38,490 bases of DNA. It comes from JBBRNH01 sp038230415. Its GTDB lineage: Bacteria > Bacteroidota > Bacteroidia > Cytophagales > Spirosomataceae. The stretch spans positions 1 to 38,490 of the forward strand of contig JBBRNH010000054.1 in the NCBI GenBank assembly GCA_038230415.1, given 5' to 3'. Of this stretch, positions 1 to 8,547 are shown piece by piece. The notes under the pieces were generated by a model that searched no databases, was not told the origin of the DNA, and saw only the letters and a list, made by a program, of their open reading frames with translations. Numbering within the stretch: position 1 is the stretch's first letter; each line of letters begins with the position of its first letter. A program made the translations under genes and the position numbers.

Positions 1-92
1 ATACGAATTGCGTGTTTCTGGCTGGTTCTCAGCATATTTTCCAGTTCTGTGCGCTGCTCCGTGTTCAGAACAGGCGTGTTCACTCGTCCCAT
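1..92 (-). CDS. IS630-type transposase, N-terminal fragment cut by the window edge
   Basis: The minus strand opens with an ATG at 92 and reads MGRVNTPVLNTEQRTELENM and onward for 30 residues to the window edge with no stop. A leucine-rich 'LNTEQRTELENMLRTSQKHAIR' type opening is the usual start of the helix-turn-helix domain of IS630-family transposases in Bacteroidota. Only this fragment is visible, so the DDE catalytic domain cannot be checked and it may equally be a stand-alone HTH remnant. It lies directly beyond the 3' end of the sugar-acid gene cluster, so an insertion may have ended or interrupted that cluster. No terminal inverted repeat can be assigned from what is visible. Confidence 0.5.
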   Translation of the reverse strand, partial: MGRVNTPVLNTEQRTELENMLRTSQKHAIR

Positions 93-140
93 GCAGGAAA
101 ATTAGGAAAATAATGGAAACTATTTTTTAGCACCTACTTA

Positions 141-905
141 TCAGTTGTTGAGTTTCACAAATCCGCCATCTACGGCGTAATCATTTCCGGTGATGAAACC
201 CGCCTGATCGGAGCATAAAAACAACGCCATTGCCGCAATTTCGTTGGGTTGCGCCATGCGGCCAATCGGCTGACTTTTAGACAGTTTCTCAAACAGCTCG
301 GCTTCCTGACCGGGGTAGTTTTTGGCGATGAAGCCATCCACAAACGGGGTGTGAACCCGCGCCGGAGAGATGCAATTACACCGAATATTGTGGCGCAGAT
401 AATCCCGCGCTACCGAAAGCGTCATGGCTGTTGCCGCGCCCTTGCTCATGGAATAGGCGAAACGGTCGGGGATGCCGACGATAGCCGCGATAGACGACAT
501 ATTCAGGATTACGCCCCCGCCGTTGGCCCGCATCTGCGGCACAGCAGCATACAAACAGTTGTACATTCCTTTGATGTTGACGCGAACAATCCGGTCAAAA
601 TCAGCTTCGGTGGTGGTTTCTACGGTGCCGACGTGGGCAATCCCGGCGTTGTTGACCAAAATATCAACCCGGCTAACATCAGTCACGCGGGCCAGCACCT
701 GCGCCTGATCGCCAACGTCGCAGGCATGGGCGAAGGCCGTTCCGCCATCGTCGGCAATCATCGCCAGGGTGTTTTGGGCATGGTTGGCGGTGAGTTCAAA
801 AATATGGACGGTGGCTCCCTGCCGCGCAAACAGCCGGGCGATGGCCTGCCCGATGCCGCTGCCTCCGCCGGTGACGATAGCCGTTTTGTTGTCGAGTCTA
901 AACAT
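141..905 (-). CDS. SDR-family NAD(P)-dependent oxidoreductase, probable sugar-acid dehydrogenase
   Basis: This is a classical short-chain dehydrogenase of 254 residues. The Rossmann glycine motif TGGGSGIG is at residues 12-19, NNAG at 85-88, and the catalytic set is Ser138, Tyr151 and Lys155 (YSMSK). The ATG at 905 was chosen because MFRLDNKTAIVTGG is the normal family start; the longer reading frame upstream runs through a hairpin repeat. It lies 3' of a UxaA-family dehydratase and a FucP-type permease on the same strand. That context suggests oxidation of a 2-keto-3-deoxy sugar acid, for example 2-keto-3-deoxy-L-fuconate. The fold is certain; the substrate is inferred from neighbours only. 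Confidence 0.85.
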   Translation of the reverse strand: MFRLDNKTAIVTGGGSGIGQAIARLFARQGATVHIFELTANHAQNTLAMIADDGGTAFAHACDVGDQAQVLARVTDVSRVDILVNNAGIAHVGTVETTTEADFDRIVRVNIKGMYNCLYAAVPQMRANGGGVILNMSSIAAIVGIPDRFAYSMSKGAATAMTLSVARDYLRHNIRCNCISPARVHTPFVDGFIAKNYPGQEAELFEKLSKSQPIGRMAQPNEIAAMALFLCSDQAGFITGNDYAVDGGFVKLNN

Positions 906-921
906 AAAGTGAAGTGAAGAG

Positions 922-983
922 TGAAGAATGAAGAGTGATGAATAGCTAACGCGAAAGCCATATTCATCACTCTTCACTCTTCA
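922..983. repeat. Long hairpin made of GAAGAGTGA-type heptad repeats
   Basis: Arms 922-943 and 962-983 are complementary over 22 positions with one mismatch, including 15 consecutive pairs, around an 18-nt loop. Both arms are built of degenerate GTGAAGA / GAATGAAGA units. The hairpin sits between the dehydratase and the SDR gene and has no T-tract, so it looks more like a dispersed repeat or an mRNA processing and stability hairpin than a terminator. Confidence 0.6.
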
Positions 984-994
984 TTCATCACTAA

Positions 995-2674
995 TTAAAG
1001 TGATACCCCGAATTGCCAGGGAATGAAATCGTCTTGCCCCAGTTGTTGAGCTTTGGTTTTTACCTCGCCACTCGCCAGCCCAATCACGTATTCCAGCAGC
1101 GCGTCGCCCGATTGCTCAATTGTCTGCTCACCACTGATGACCGGGCCACAGTCGAAATCAATAATATCGGCCATGTGTCCGGCTAATTTTGTGTTGGTCG
1201 AAACCTTCACCACCGGGCAGATCGGGTTGCCGGTGGGCGTACCGAGGCCGGTCGTAAACAGGATTATCGTGGCTCCGGCGGCAGTTTGTCCCGTTGTTGC
1301 CAACACATCGTTGCCGGGTGTGCAGACTAAGTTCAGGCCGGGTTGGGTAGCTAACTCGGTGTAATTCAGCACGTCAACAACGGGTGAGGTGCCACCTTTT
1401 CGGGCTGCCCCGGCAGATTTGATGGCATCGGTAATCAGCCCGTCTTTGATGTTGCCAACGGACGGATTCATGTCGAACCCCGACCCGTCGGCTTCCGCTT
1501 TGGCAGCATAAACCCGCATGAGGTGTTCAAACTTGCGGGCTGTCGAGTCGGTTACGCAACGGTCAATCAGTTCCTGCTCCACCCCGCAGAGTTCGGGGAA
1601 TTCGGCTAAGAGCGTGGTGCCACCGAGGGCCACCAGCACGTCGGAAAGATGCCCCAGCGCGGGGTTGGCCGACAAACCCGAAAACCCGTCCGACCCGCCA
1701 CATTTCAGCCCGATGCTCAGTTTGGCGAGGGGCGCGGGCTGCCGGGTGAGTTTGTTGGCTTCGACCAATCCGGCGAAGGTTTTGCCGATGGCATCCGACA
1801 GCATGGCGAACTCGGTGCCGTATTGCTGTTGCTCGAAAAACAGGAGTGGCTTGCTGAATGGCTCGCCAATGCCATTCCGGGTCTGAATTTCGGCCAGCAG
1901 ATCGTCGTATTGGGTCTTCTGGCATCCCAGACTCAGTACCGTCAGCCCGGCCACGTTGGGGTGGTTGGCGTAGGCGGCAAAGAGCGCGGCCAGCATCCGG
2001 GCATCCTGATTGGTACCCCCACAACCCATGTCGTGGGTCAAAAACTTAATCCCGTCCACATTTGGGAAGTAGGGCGTTGGTTTTGCCGACGTTGTAGGTA
2101 ACGGAGTCGCGCCGGAAGCAGTGTTGCCCGCCCCCGGCAGACCCGCTTCGTGCTGCTGCCGCCACGCCCGAACCTGCTGTTGGTAGGTGTCGGGCTGGGC
2201 GTAGCCGAGTTCACGCTCGAAGGCATCTTTGAGTTTTTCGATATTGCGGTTCTCGCAGAACACCAGCGGCAGCACGAGCCAGTAATTGGCCGTTCCGACG
2301 CGCCCATCGGCCCGGTGAAAGCCCTGAAACGTGCGGTTTTGCCAACGCAAAACATCGGGCGCGGTCCAGGTTTTGGGCTGGCGTTTGGCGGCAGAATACG
2401 GTTCGGCTTCGTGGCGCAGGTTAAAGGTTGTGATCTGCTCGCCCTGCCGGATGGGTTGGGTTGCCTTGCCAACCAACACGCCGTACATCGTGACGGAGTC
2501 GCCAACCGATAAATCGTGCAACACGAATTTGTGTTTGGCAGGGATGGTTCGGGGCAAAGCGAAGGCTAAACCGTTGCTCTCGATGCGGGTGTCGGCGGGC
2601 AAGTCCTGCAAGGCAACCAGCACAGTGTCCGTGTGATGGAGCCTAAAATACGTCTCGCGGAGGGTCGTTGTCAT
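995..2674 (-). CDS. UxaA-family sugar-acid dehydratase (altronate dehydratase-like)
   Basis: This 559-residue protein has an N-terminal SAF-like domain (about residues 10-100) followed by the UxaA catalytic region. Visible family motifs are GFHRADGRVGTANYW, the cysteine motif MGCGGTNQD, LSLGCQKTQ, LKCGGSDGFSG and FDCGPVISG; these Cys-containing blocks bind the catalytic metal in altronate/galactarate dehydratases. The ATG at 2674 begins MTTTLRETYFRL; the extra upstream codons overlap the permease gene and look non-coding. It starts 17 nt after the FucP-like gene and is followed by an SDR, so a dehydration step on a hexonate or 6-deoxyhexonate (such as L-fuconate) is likely. The true substrate cannot be read from sequence. 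Confidence 0.88.
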   Translation of the reverse strand: MTTTLRETYFRLHHTDTVLVALQDLPADTRIESNGLAFALPRTIPAKHKFVLHDLSVGDSVTMYGVLVGKATQPIRQGEQITTFNLRHEAEPYSAAKRQPKTWTAPDVLRWQNRTFQGFHRADGRVGTANYWLVLPLVFCENRNIEKLKDAFERELGYAQPDTYQQQVRAWRQQHEAGLPGAGNTASGATPLPTTSAKPTPYFPNVDGIKFLTHDMGCGGTNQDARMLAALFAAYANHPNVAGLTVLSLGCQKTQYDDLLAEIQTRNGIGEPFSKPLLFFEQQQYGTEFAMLSDAIGKTFAGLVEANKLTRQPAPLAKLSIGLKCGGSDGFSGLSANPALGHLSDVLVALGGTTLLAEFPELCGVEQELIDRCVTDSTARKFEHLMRVYAAKAEADGSGFDMNPSVGNIKDGLITDAIKSAGAARKGGTSPVVDVLNYTELATQPGLNLVCTPGNDVLATTGQTAAGATIILFTTGLGTPTGNPICPVVKVSTNTKLAGHMADIIDFDCGPVISGEQTIEQSGDALLEYVIGLASGEVKTKAQQLGQDDFIPWQFGVSL

Positions 2675-2691
2675 GGTCTTGTCTGGTGCTG

Positions 2692-3951
2692 TCAATGAGC
2701 GGTTTGCAAGGTCACGGCTTCGCGGGCGGTGGTTTTTCGGGCGAAATAAAACACTACCAAAAAGCAAAACGCTGGTACGATATAGGCCGTTTGAATACTG
2801 CTCACGTCAGAAATCCGGCCCATCAGTACGGGAAAAACGGCCCCGCCCACAATGGACATAATCACGAGCGAAGACCCGGCTTTTGTCTGTGACCCCAAGC
2901 CATAAATGCTCAGCGAAAAAATCGTGGGGAACATGATAGACATGAAAAATTCGGTGCCGACCAGCGCGTACACCGCCACGATGCCAGTCGTACTCACGGC
3001 CAGCACCAGCAGCGCAACGGTGATGAGGGCGTAAAAACCGAGCAGCCGATACGGGGCGATATAACGCATCAAAAACGTGCCGGCAAAACGGCCAATCATA
3101 AAACCGAGCAGGGCGGCAGACAGGTAATACGCCCCGGCTTTTTCGTCAATACCCGCCGTTTTTTCGGCAAAGCGGATAAAAAAGCTGGATATGCACACCT
3201 GCCCGCCAACGTAAAAAAACTGCGCCAACACGCCTAAAATCAGGTTCTTGCGTTGCCAGAGATTGCCCGATTCGAGACTCGCCGATGGGTCTTCGGGTTC
3301 GGTAATCTCCGGCAGGTGGGTTCGCCAGATCAGCACCGCCACTAACAGCACCACAACCCCGATAAGCAGATACGGCACCTGCACCGTAGCCGCTTCTGCG
3401 TCGAGCAGTTGGTTGAGTTGCGCGGGCGACAGGTTGGCAGTGGTGGCTGCGGTAATGTCGCGCCCTGACAAAATAAACAGCCCGCCCAGCAACGGGGCAA
3501 CCGTTGCCGCCAAACCGTTGAACGACTGCGCCAGGTTGAGCCGTTGCGTGGCACTGGCCGGGTCGCCCAGCACGGTTGCGTAGGGATTCGCGGCTGTCTC
3601 TAAAAATGTCAGTCCGGTGGCAATCACGAACAGGGCCAGCAGAAAAAAGCCGAACACCCGCGTTTCTGCTGCCGGATAAAACAAAAACGCACCGAGGGCA
3701 AAAATCAGCAGGCCGGTGATAATTCCGGTTTTGTAGCCGTACCGTTTCATGAGCAACCCGGCAGGAATGGCCGTAACGAAGTAGCCGACAAAGAACGCCG
3801 AATCAATCAGAGACGACTGTAAATCAGTGAGTTGACACGCTTTTTTGAGGTGCGGAATCAAAATCGGATTCAGGTTATGGGCGAATCCCCAGAGGAAAAA
3901 CAGCACCGTTATCAGAATTAGCGGCAGTTGGTACGGGTTGGGTTTCGGCAT
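2692..3951 (-). CDS. fucP: FucP-type sugar:H+ symporter (MFS)
   Basis: A 419-residue polytopic inner-membrane protein with about 12 hydrophobic segments. Typical features of the L-fucose/glucose/galactose permease branch are the first helix region LFFLWGFAHNLNPILIPHLK, the ETAANPYATVLGDP motif (about residues 125-140) and RLNLAQSFNGLA just after it. The ATG at 3951 gives MPKPNPYQLP; eight further codons upstream are possible but would not add anything conserved. It is the first gene of a three-gene minus-strand operon with the UxaA-family dehydratase and the SDR, and is divergent from an AraC regulator that probably controls it. Fucose is the best guess for substrate, but other members of this branch move glucose or galactose. 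Confidence 0.85.
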   Translation of the reverse strand: MPKPNPYQLPLILITVLFFLWGFAHNLNPILIPHLKKACQLTDLQSSLIDSAFFVGYFVTAIPAGLLMKRYGYKTGIITGLLIFALGAFLFYPAAETRVFGFFLLALFVIATGLTFLETAANPYATVLGDPASATQRLNLAQSFNGLAATVAPLLGGLFILSGRDITAATTANLSPAQLNQLLDAEAATVQVPYLLIGVVVLLVAVLIWRTHLPEITEPEDPSASLESGNLWQRKNLILGVLAQFFYVGGQVCISSFFIRFAEKTAGIDEKAGAYYLSAALLGFMIGRFAGTFLMRYIAPYRLLGFYALITVALLVLAVSTTGIVAVYALVGTEFFMSIMFPTIFSLSIYGLGSQTKAGSSLVIMSIVGGAVFPVLMGRISDVSSIQTAYIVPAFCFLVVFYFARKTTAREAVTLQTAH

Positions 3952-3961
3952 TGTGCGTTTC

Positions 3962-3993
3962 AGGAATAGGAACACAAAGGAATAGAACTATTC
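3962..3993. promoter_or_regulatory. Candidate AraC operator in the divergent fucP-araC intergenic region
   Basis: The 131-nt gap between the divergent permease and AraC genes holds a direct repeat AGGAATAG at 3962 and 3978 (16-nt spacing), and the second copy lies in a perfect palindrome GAATAGAACTATTC at 3980-3993. Direct repeats are the usual target of AraC-family regulators. The site is close to the permease start, so it would lie over or just downstream of that promoter. No exact TAnnTTTG box was found. Confidence 0.35.
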
Positions 3994-4082
3994 GGGGGGA
4001 TTCTTTCACCGGATTAGCTATTTTTACCATTATTTTGGCAATTATCGAATCAGTTCGTGCTAAAAAACGCCAATCATCAACT

Positions 4083-4949
4083 ATGAAACCCCAGCTGCTC
4101 CGGGTTCCCATTGGCACCGAATCGTCGTTCAGCGTTCGGCAGGATGTGGTGCTGCATTTTTATGACCGCTGGCATTACCATCCCGAACTCGAACTGCTGC
4201 ACATCGAGCAAGGCAGCGGAACGCAGTTTGTGGGCGACAATATCCAGAATTTTCAGCCGGGCGATGTGCTGCTCATAGGGGCCAATCTGCCGCATTATTG
4301 GCGGTGCGACCAAAAATATTTCGACAATCAGGCCGAGTTGTTCGCCCAGGCAACGGTGGTGCATTTCCGGGCCGATTTCTGGGGCGACGCGTTTCTGAAA
4401 CTGCCCGAAAACCGCGCCATCGCCCAGCTTTTAGACCGCGCCAAACAGGGAATCCGCATCAACGGCCCCACCCGCGATGTGGTGGCGAATCAACTGAAAA
4501 AAATGCTGACCGCCACCGGAACCCAGCGCATTATTACCCTCCTGACGATTCTGACGGCGGTGGCCGCGTCGCCCGAAACAACCCTGATTTCGACTACGGA
4601 TTACCCCGACCAATTCGACGAAGCCGACACTGACCGTATCAACCGGATTTATGCCTATGCCTTAGCAAACTTTCAGCGCAAGGTCTCGATAGCCGAAGTA
4701 GCGGCAGTTGCCAACCTGAGTCCGCACTCGTTTTGCCGATATTTCAAGTCCCGGAGCCGCAAGGCGTTTTCCCGGTTTTTGCTTGAACTCCGGGTTCATC
4801 ACGCCTGTAAGTTGCTGTCAGATAGTCAGTTGAGCGTAGGTCAGGTGTGTATGGAGAGTGGGTTCAATCAGTTTTCGGGTTTTAACAAATACTTCAAACA
4901 GATCACCGGCAAAAGCCCGATGCAGTATCAGAAACTGCTCAGAAAATGA
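4083..4949 (+). CDS. AraC-family transcriptional regulator with cupin sensor domain
   Basis: This 288-residue protein has an N-terminal cupin-type ligand domain (about 15-110; FYDRWHYHPELELLHI and FQPGDVLLIGANLPHYW) and a C-terminal AraC double helix-turn-helix (about 185-288), with VSIAEVAAVANLSPHSFCRYFK as the first HTH and SVGQVCMESGFNQFSGFNKYFK as the second. The ATG at 4083 was chosen because the upstream 44 codons in frame are low-complexity promoter DNA. It is transcribed away from the FucP-UxaA-SDR operon and most simply acts as its sugar-responsive activator. It converges on murF with an 11-nt gap. Confidence 0.88.
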   Translation: MKPQLLRVPIGTESSFSVRQDVVLHFYDRWHYHPELELLHIEQGSGTQFVGDNIQNFQPGDVLLIGANLPHYWRCDQKYFDNQAELFAQATVVHFRADFWGDAFLKLPENRAIAQLLDRAKQGIRINGPTRDVVANQLKKMLTATGTQRIITLLTILTAVAASPETTLISTTDYPDQFDEADTDRINRIYAYALANFQRKVSIAEVAAVANLSPHSFCRYFKSRSRKAFSRFLLELRVHHACKLLSDSQLSVGQVCMESGFNQFSGFNKYFKQITGKSPMQYQKLLRK

Positions 4950-4960
4950 AGGATGAGCGG

Positions 4961-6274
4961 TCAAAGAAACGGCACCACCGACTCTAAGCCCATGCCCCGC
5001 GAGCCTTTGATGAGGATGTGCGTGTGGGTTTGGGGGTTGTCGGCAATCCAGTTGTGGAGCGAAAATTTATCCGGGAAATAATACGCTTTCGGCAGAGCAG
5101 GCAGCGCAAATGCCATATCTTTCCCGGCCAGAATCACCACATCGAAATGGCAGTCGGCTACTAGCTCACCGAGGGCTGCGTGTTCGGTTTCGCTCTCCGC
5201 ACCGAGTTCGTACATATCGCCTAAGATCACTACTTTACGGGCTGCTTTTTGGCTGGCAAACTGCCGAATGGTAGCCGCCATTGACGACGGGTTGGCGTTG
5301 TAGGCATCGAGTAAAATCGTGTTTGTGCCGCGTTGAATCACCTGCGAACGGTTGTTGTCGGGGTTATAGTCGGCAACGGCCCGCAGCGCGTCTGTATGCG
5401 GCACCCTGAAATACTGCCCCACAGCCAGCGCAGCAGCCATATTCGCAAAATTATAGGCTCCCGGCAGGTGCGTCCCGACCCGCGTGCCGGGCGCGAAACT
5501 GCCACTGTTCTCCTCAAATATCACCACCGGCGATTCCTGGGTGAGCCAATATTGCCCGTCTATAAAATACGGCACTACCTCCCGAAACGACCGTTCGGCG
5601 GCCATCTCACGCAGGGTGTTATCCTGCTCGTTGATAAACACGGTGCCGCCCGTTGCGGCCAGAAAATCATAGAGTTCGCCCTTGCCGATTCTGACCCCGG
5701 CCAGCCCACCAAAGCCTTCCAGATGCGCCTTGCCAACGTTGGTAATCAGGCCGTGCGAAGGCTGACAAATGCTACTCAGCAAAGCGATTTCACGCTGATG
5801 ATTCGCGCCCATTTCGATCACGGCGATTTCGTGCGATTCTACGCCGGTGGTTCGAATGGCAAGCACCGACAGTGGTACGCCGATATGGTTATTAAGATTA
5901 CCGGACGTGGCAAACGTCCGAAATTTCTTGCTCAACACACTGGCAGTAAGCTCTTTGGTAGTGGTTTTTCCGTTGGATCCCGTCAGCCCGATCACCGGAA
6001 TGGTGAGTGTTTGGCGGTGATGGCGGGCCAAATCCTGCAAGGCCAACAGCGAATCTTCGGCCAACAAACACCGCGAATCCTGGGCTGCAACGGCGGCATC
6101 GTCAACAACGGCGTACCGTGCGCCCTGCGTTAACGCACTGATGGCAAACTGATTCCCATCGAATTTGTCGCCCCGCAACGCCACAAACAAACAGCCGGGT
6201 GTGATCCGGCGGGTGTCGGTTGACACGCCGGAACAGGTCAAAAATTTAGCGTAGAGGTCGGCGGTTGCTGTCAT
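4961..6274 (-). CDS. murF: UDP-N-acetylmuramoyl-tripeptide--D-alanyl-D-alanine ligase
   Basis: MurF adds D-Ala-D-Ala to the UDP-MurNAc-tripeptide in the cytoplasm, the last soluble step of peptidoglycan precursor synthesis. The 437-residue protein has the Mur ligase N-terminal domain (STDTRRITPGCLFVAL), the ATP-binding loop GSNGKTTTK at residues 99-107, the central motif EMGANHQREI, and the C-terminal domain with LLDAYNANPSSM and LGDMYELGAESE. The length matches the family. It stands alone rather than in a mur/fts cluster, which is common for murF in Bacteroidota. It is divergent from the FG-GAP gene with only 67 nt between the starts. Confidence 0.95.
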   Translation of the reverse strand: MTATADLYAKFLTCSGVSTDTRRITPGCLFVALRGDKFDGNQFAISALTQGARYAVVDDAAVAAQDSRCLLAEDSLLALQDLARHHRQTLTIPVIGLTGSNGKTTTKELTASVLSKKFRTFATSGNLNNHIGVPLSVLAIRTTGVESHEIAVIEMGANHQREIALLSSICQPSHGLITNVGKAHLEGFGGLAGVRIGKGELYDFLAATGGTVFINEQDNTLREMAAERSFREVVPYFIDGQYWLTQESPVVIFEENSGSFAPGTRVGTHLPGAYNFANMAAALAVGQYFRVPHTDALRAVADYNPDNNRSQVIQRGTNTILLDAYNANPSSMAATIRQFASQKAARKVVILGDMYELGAESETEHAALGELVADCHFDVVILAGKDMAFALPALPKAYYFPDKFSLHNWIADNPQTHTHILIKGSRGMGLESVVPFL

Positions 6275-6332
6275 GTTTTGCGTGAGTTATTCGTTTACTC
6301 TTGTAGTTCCGGCAGGATTGACGACACTACCT

Positions 6333-6340
6333 CAAAATTA
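6333..6340 (-). promoter_or_regulatory. Candidate -7 element for murF
   Basis: On the minus strand the sequence TAATTTTG matches the Bacteroidota -7 consensus TAnnTTTG exactly, 59 nt upstream of the murF start. No clear TTTG -33 element is seen at the right distance, so this is a weak call. Confidence 0.3.
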
Positions 6341-6341
6341 C

Positions 6342-8543
6342 ATGAAAAACCTCCTGACGCTTTCCTTGCTCCTTTTTTCAATCTTCGCGAATGCCCAAAC
6401 GTTCTCGTTTCGGTATGACACGCGGCCCCCGGTTTCGGTCAACAACCGAACCCTGACCAATGCCTGGGCGGGCGGATTAACGGCGGGGCAGTTTTCGACA
6501 ATGAACCTGAACGGCGACGGACGTGCCGATTTGGTTGTTTTTGACCGGGGCAGCAACAAAGTCAGCACATTTCTGGCGACTGGCGCGGGCGGGGCCGATA
6601 ACTGGCAGTACGCGCCCGATTATGAACGTCGTTTTCCGGCCATGACGAACTGGATGCTGCTGGCCGATTATGACAACGACGGGCGCAACGACCTGTTCAC
6701 GTTTTATCCGGGCGGGGTGCTGGTGTATCAAAATACTACGCCGAAAGGTAGCCCGAATGTTTCCTGGAGCCTGATTGCCAATCCTTTGCAGCAAAATGGG
6801 TTTAACGGACGAATCGCACTGTATGTGGCTCCAACGGATATACCGGCCATCACCGACCTTGACGACGATGGCGACCTGGACATTCTGGCTGCTGATGTGG
6901 GCGGTAGCCGGGTGCTGTATTATCAAAACACCAGTGTTGACAAAACCGGCAAACCCGGTCTCGATTTTGGGCGTGTCGGCGATTGCTGGGGCGGTTTTCT
7001 GCCCGGCGACGACTGCACCGATTTCACGTTTGGGGTAGATTGCCGGGTGTCGGGCGGGCGCGTGGCTGCACCAAATCTGCGGCCCATGCACTCCGGCAAT
7101 GCGCTGACAGTGCTGGACGTGACGGGCGACGGGCGGAAGGACCTGCTCTTCGGTCACGTGGAATGTACCGACCTTGCCGTGCTGAAAAACACCGGCCCCA
7201 ACAATGCGAGTGCTACGTTTTCGTCGCTCGAACCGGCGTTTCCGGGGCCAAACCCGATTGACATTACCATCTTTCCGGCGGCATATTCAGAAGATATTGA
7301 TGGCGACGGCGTTCGTGATCTGCTCGTTGCGCCGAACGCGTCGGGTTTAGATGCCCAAACCAGCGATCTGCGGGCCAATCACTGGCTGTATCGCAATGTC
7401 GGCACGAATCAGAAACCCGTTTTTGACCTTGTGCGGAAAGACTTTTTGCAAAATCAGATGATCGAACTGGGGCAAAACGCAGCCCCGGCCCTCGGCGATT
7501 TAGACGGTGACGGCGACGCTGATCTGCTCGTGGGCTACCGGGGTGCAACCGTTGGCAATGCGTTTCGGAGCAGTCTGTGGCACTTTCGGAACATCGGCAC
7601 GGCCAATGACCCAAACTTTGACCTCGTAACAACCGACTACCTGAACCTGTCGCAACTGAGCCTGACGGATTTGGTGCCGCAACTCGCCGATGTGGACGGG
7701 AATGGTTCGCTGGATTTGCTGCTGACCGGAAACGCCCGCACAGCCCCTGATATCCGGGTCTTTCTCAATGCTGCCAGCAAAGGAGCCGCCGTGCAGTTTT
7801 CGGCAACGGCGCAAAAAATTCCCGCGCCCGACGGCTTCGCACCCGGCGAACTGCCAACGGTGTATGATGTGGACGGCGATGGCAAGCCAGACTTACTCAT
7901 TGGTAAAGCGCTGGGCAGTGTAGAATACCACCGCAACGTTGGCACGGCTACGAGTCCGGTCTATCAGCTTCAAAATCAGACCTTTGGCGGGCTTAAACTG
8001 AACACCTTGTCAAGAACACCGTCGCTGTTGGTCGTAGATTTTAACGGAGACAAAAAGCCCGAACTACTCACCGCCCGGCAGGATGGGTCACTGCGACTCT
8101 ACCAGTTTCCGGCCCAACCCGATGGCCTGGTTACGCTCTTAGACTCGCTCCCCGCCCTCGGTCTGCCCGGTTCTGCCCTGATTGCCACCACCGCCGACCT
8201 CTCCGGCGATGGCCTGCCCGACATCATCTTTGGCACCTCGGCGGGTGGATTACGGTACGCGCTCAATACGTCCGAAAAAATCGTGATTACGGCCACTACC
8301 GACGAACCAACCGCCTGGGCTTTCCCCAACCCAACGGAACGTTACCTCAGCATCCGGCCCCCGGCAGATGGGTTGGTCGAGATTATATCGTTGGCGGGAC
8401 AGGTGGTACTACCCGGCCAATGGGTGCGGACGGGCAATGAGGTTGGGCTTGATTTGGGCGGACTGCCCGACGGGGTGTATTTCGTGCGAATCACCGCCGA
8501 GGGACGCGGGCCGGTGACGCAGAAAGTTGTGCTATGGAAGTGA
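6342..8543 (+). CDS. Secreted FG-GAP/VCBS repeat protein with T9SS sorting domain
   Basis: This 733-residue protein starts with a signal peptide (MKNLLTLSLLLFSIFANAQ, cleavage after NAQ). The body carries about ten Asp-rich calcium-binding FG-GAP/VCBS motifs, among them LNGDGRADLVVF, DYDNDGRNDLF, DLDDDGDLDIL, DVTGDGRKDLL, DIDGDGVRDLLV, DLDGDGDADLLV and DVDGDGKPDLLI; such repeats form a beta-propeller. The last 75 residues (WAFPNPTERYLSI, SLAGQVVLP, LPDGVYFVRI) are a type A T9SS sorting domain, so the protein should reach the cell surface or medium. The ATG at 6342 is fixed by the signal peptide. Its binding partner is unknown. It ends 4 nt before the convergent trpA. Confidence 0.9.
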   Translation: MKNLLTLSLLLFSIFANAQTFSFRYDTRPPVSVNNRTLTNAWAGGLTAGQFSTMNLNGDGRADLVVFDRGSNKVSTFLATGAGGADNWQYAPDYERRFPAMTNWMLLADYDNDGRNDLFTFYPGGVLVYQNTTPKGSPNVSWSLIANPLQQNGFNGRIALYVAPTDIPAITDLDDDGDLDILAADVGGSRVLYYQNTSVDKTGKPGLDFGRVGDCWGGFLPGDDCTDFTFGVDCRVSGGRVAAPNLRPMHSGNALTVLDVTGDGRKDLLFGHVECTDLAVLKNTGPNNASATFSSLEPAFPGPNPIDITIFPAAYSEDIDGDGVRDLLVAPNASGLDAQTSDLRANHWLYRNVGTNQKPVFDLVRKDFLQNQMIELGQNAAPALGDLDGDGDADLLVGYRGATVGNAFRSSLWHFRNIGTANDPNFDLVTTDYLNLSQLSLTDLVPQLADVDGNGSLDLLLTGNARTAPDIRVFLNAASKGAAVQFSATAQKIPAPDGFAPGELPTVYDVDGDGKPDLLIGKALGSVEYHRNVGTATSPVYQLQNQTFGGLKLNTLSRTPSLLVVDFNGDKKPELLTARQDGSLRLYQFPAQPDGLVTLLDSLPALGLPGSALIATTADLSGDGLPDIIFGTSAGGLRYALNTSEKIVITATTDEPTAWAFPNPTERYLSIRPPADGLVEIISLAGQVVLPGQWVRTGNEVGLDLGGLPDGVYFVRITAEGRGPVTQKVVLWK

Positions 8544-8547
8544 TAAA

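Noticed and set aside
249..917. 222-codon plus-strand frame opposite the SDR gene
   Set aside because: It is antisense to a gene with all SDR motifs and has no features of its own.
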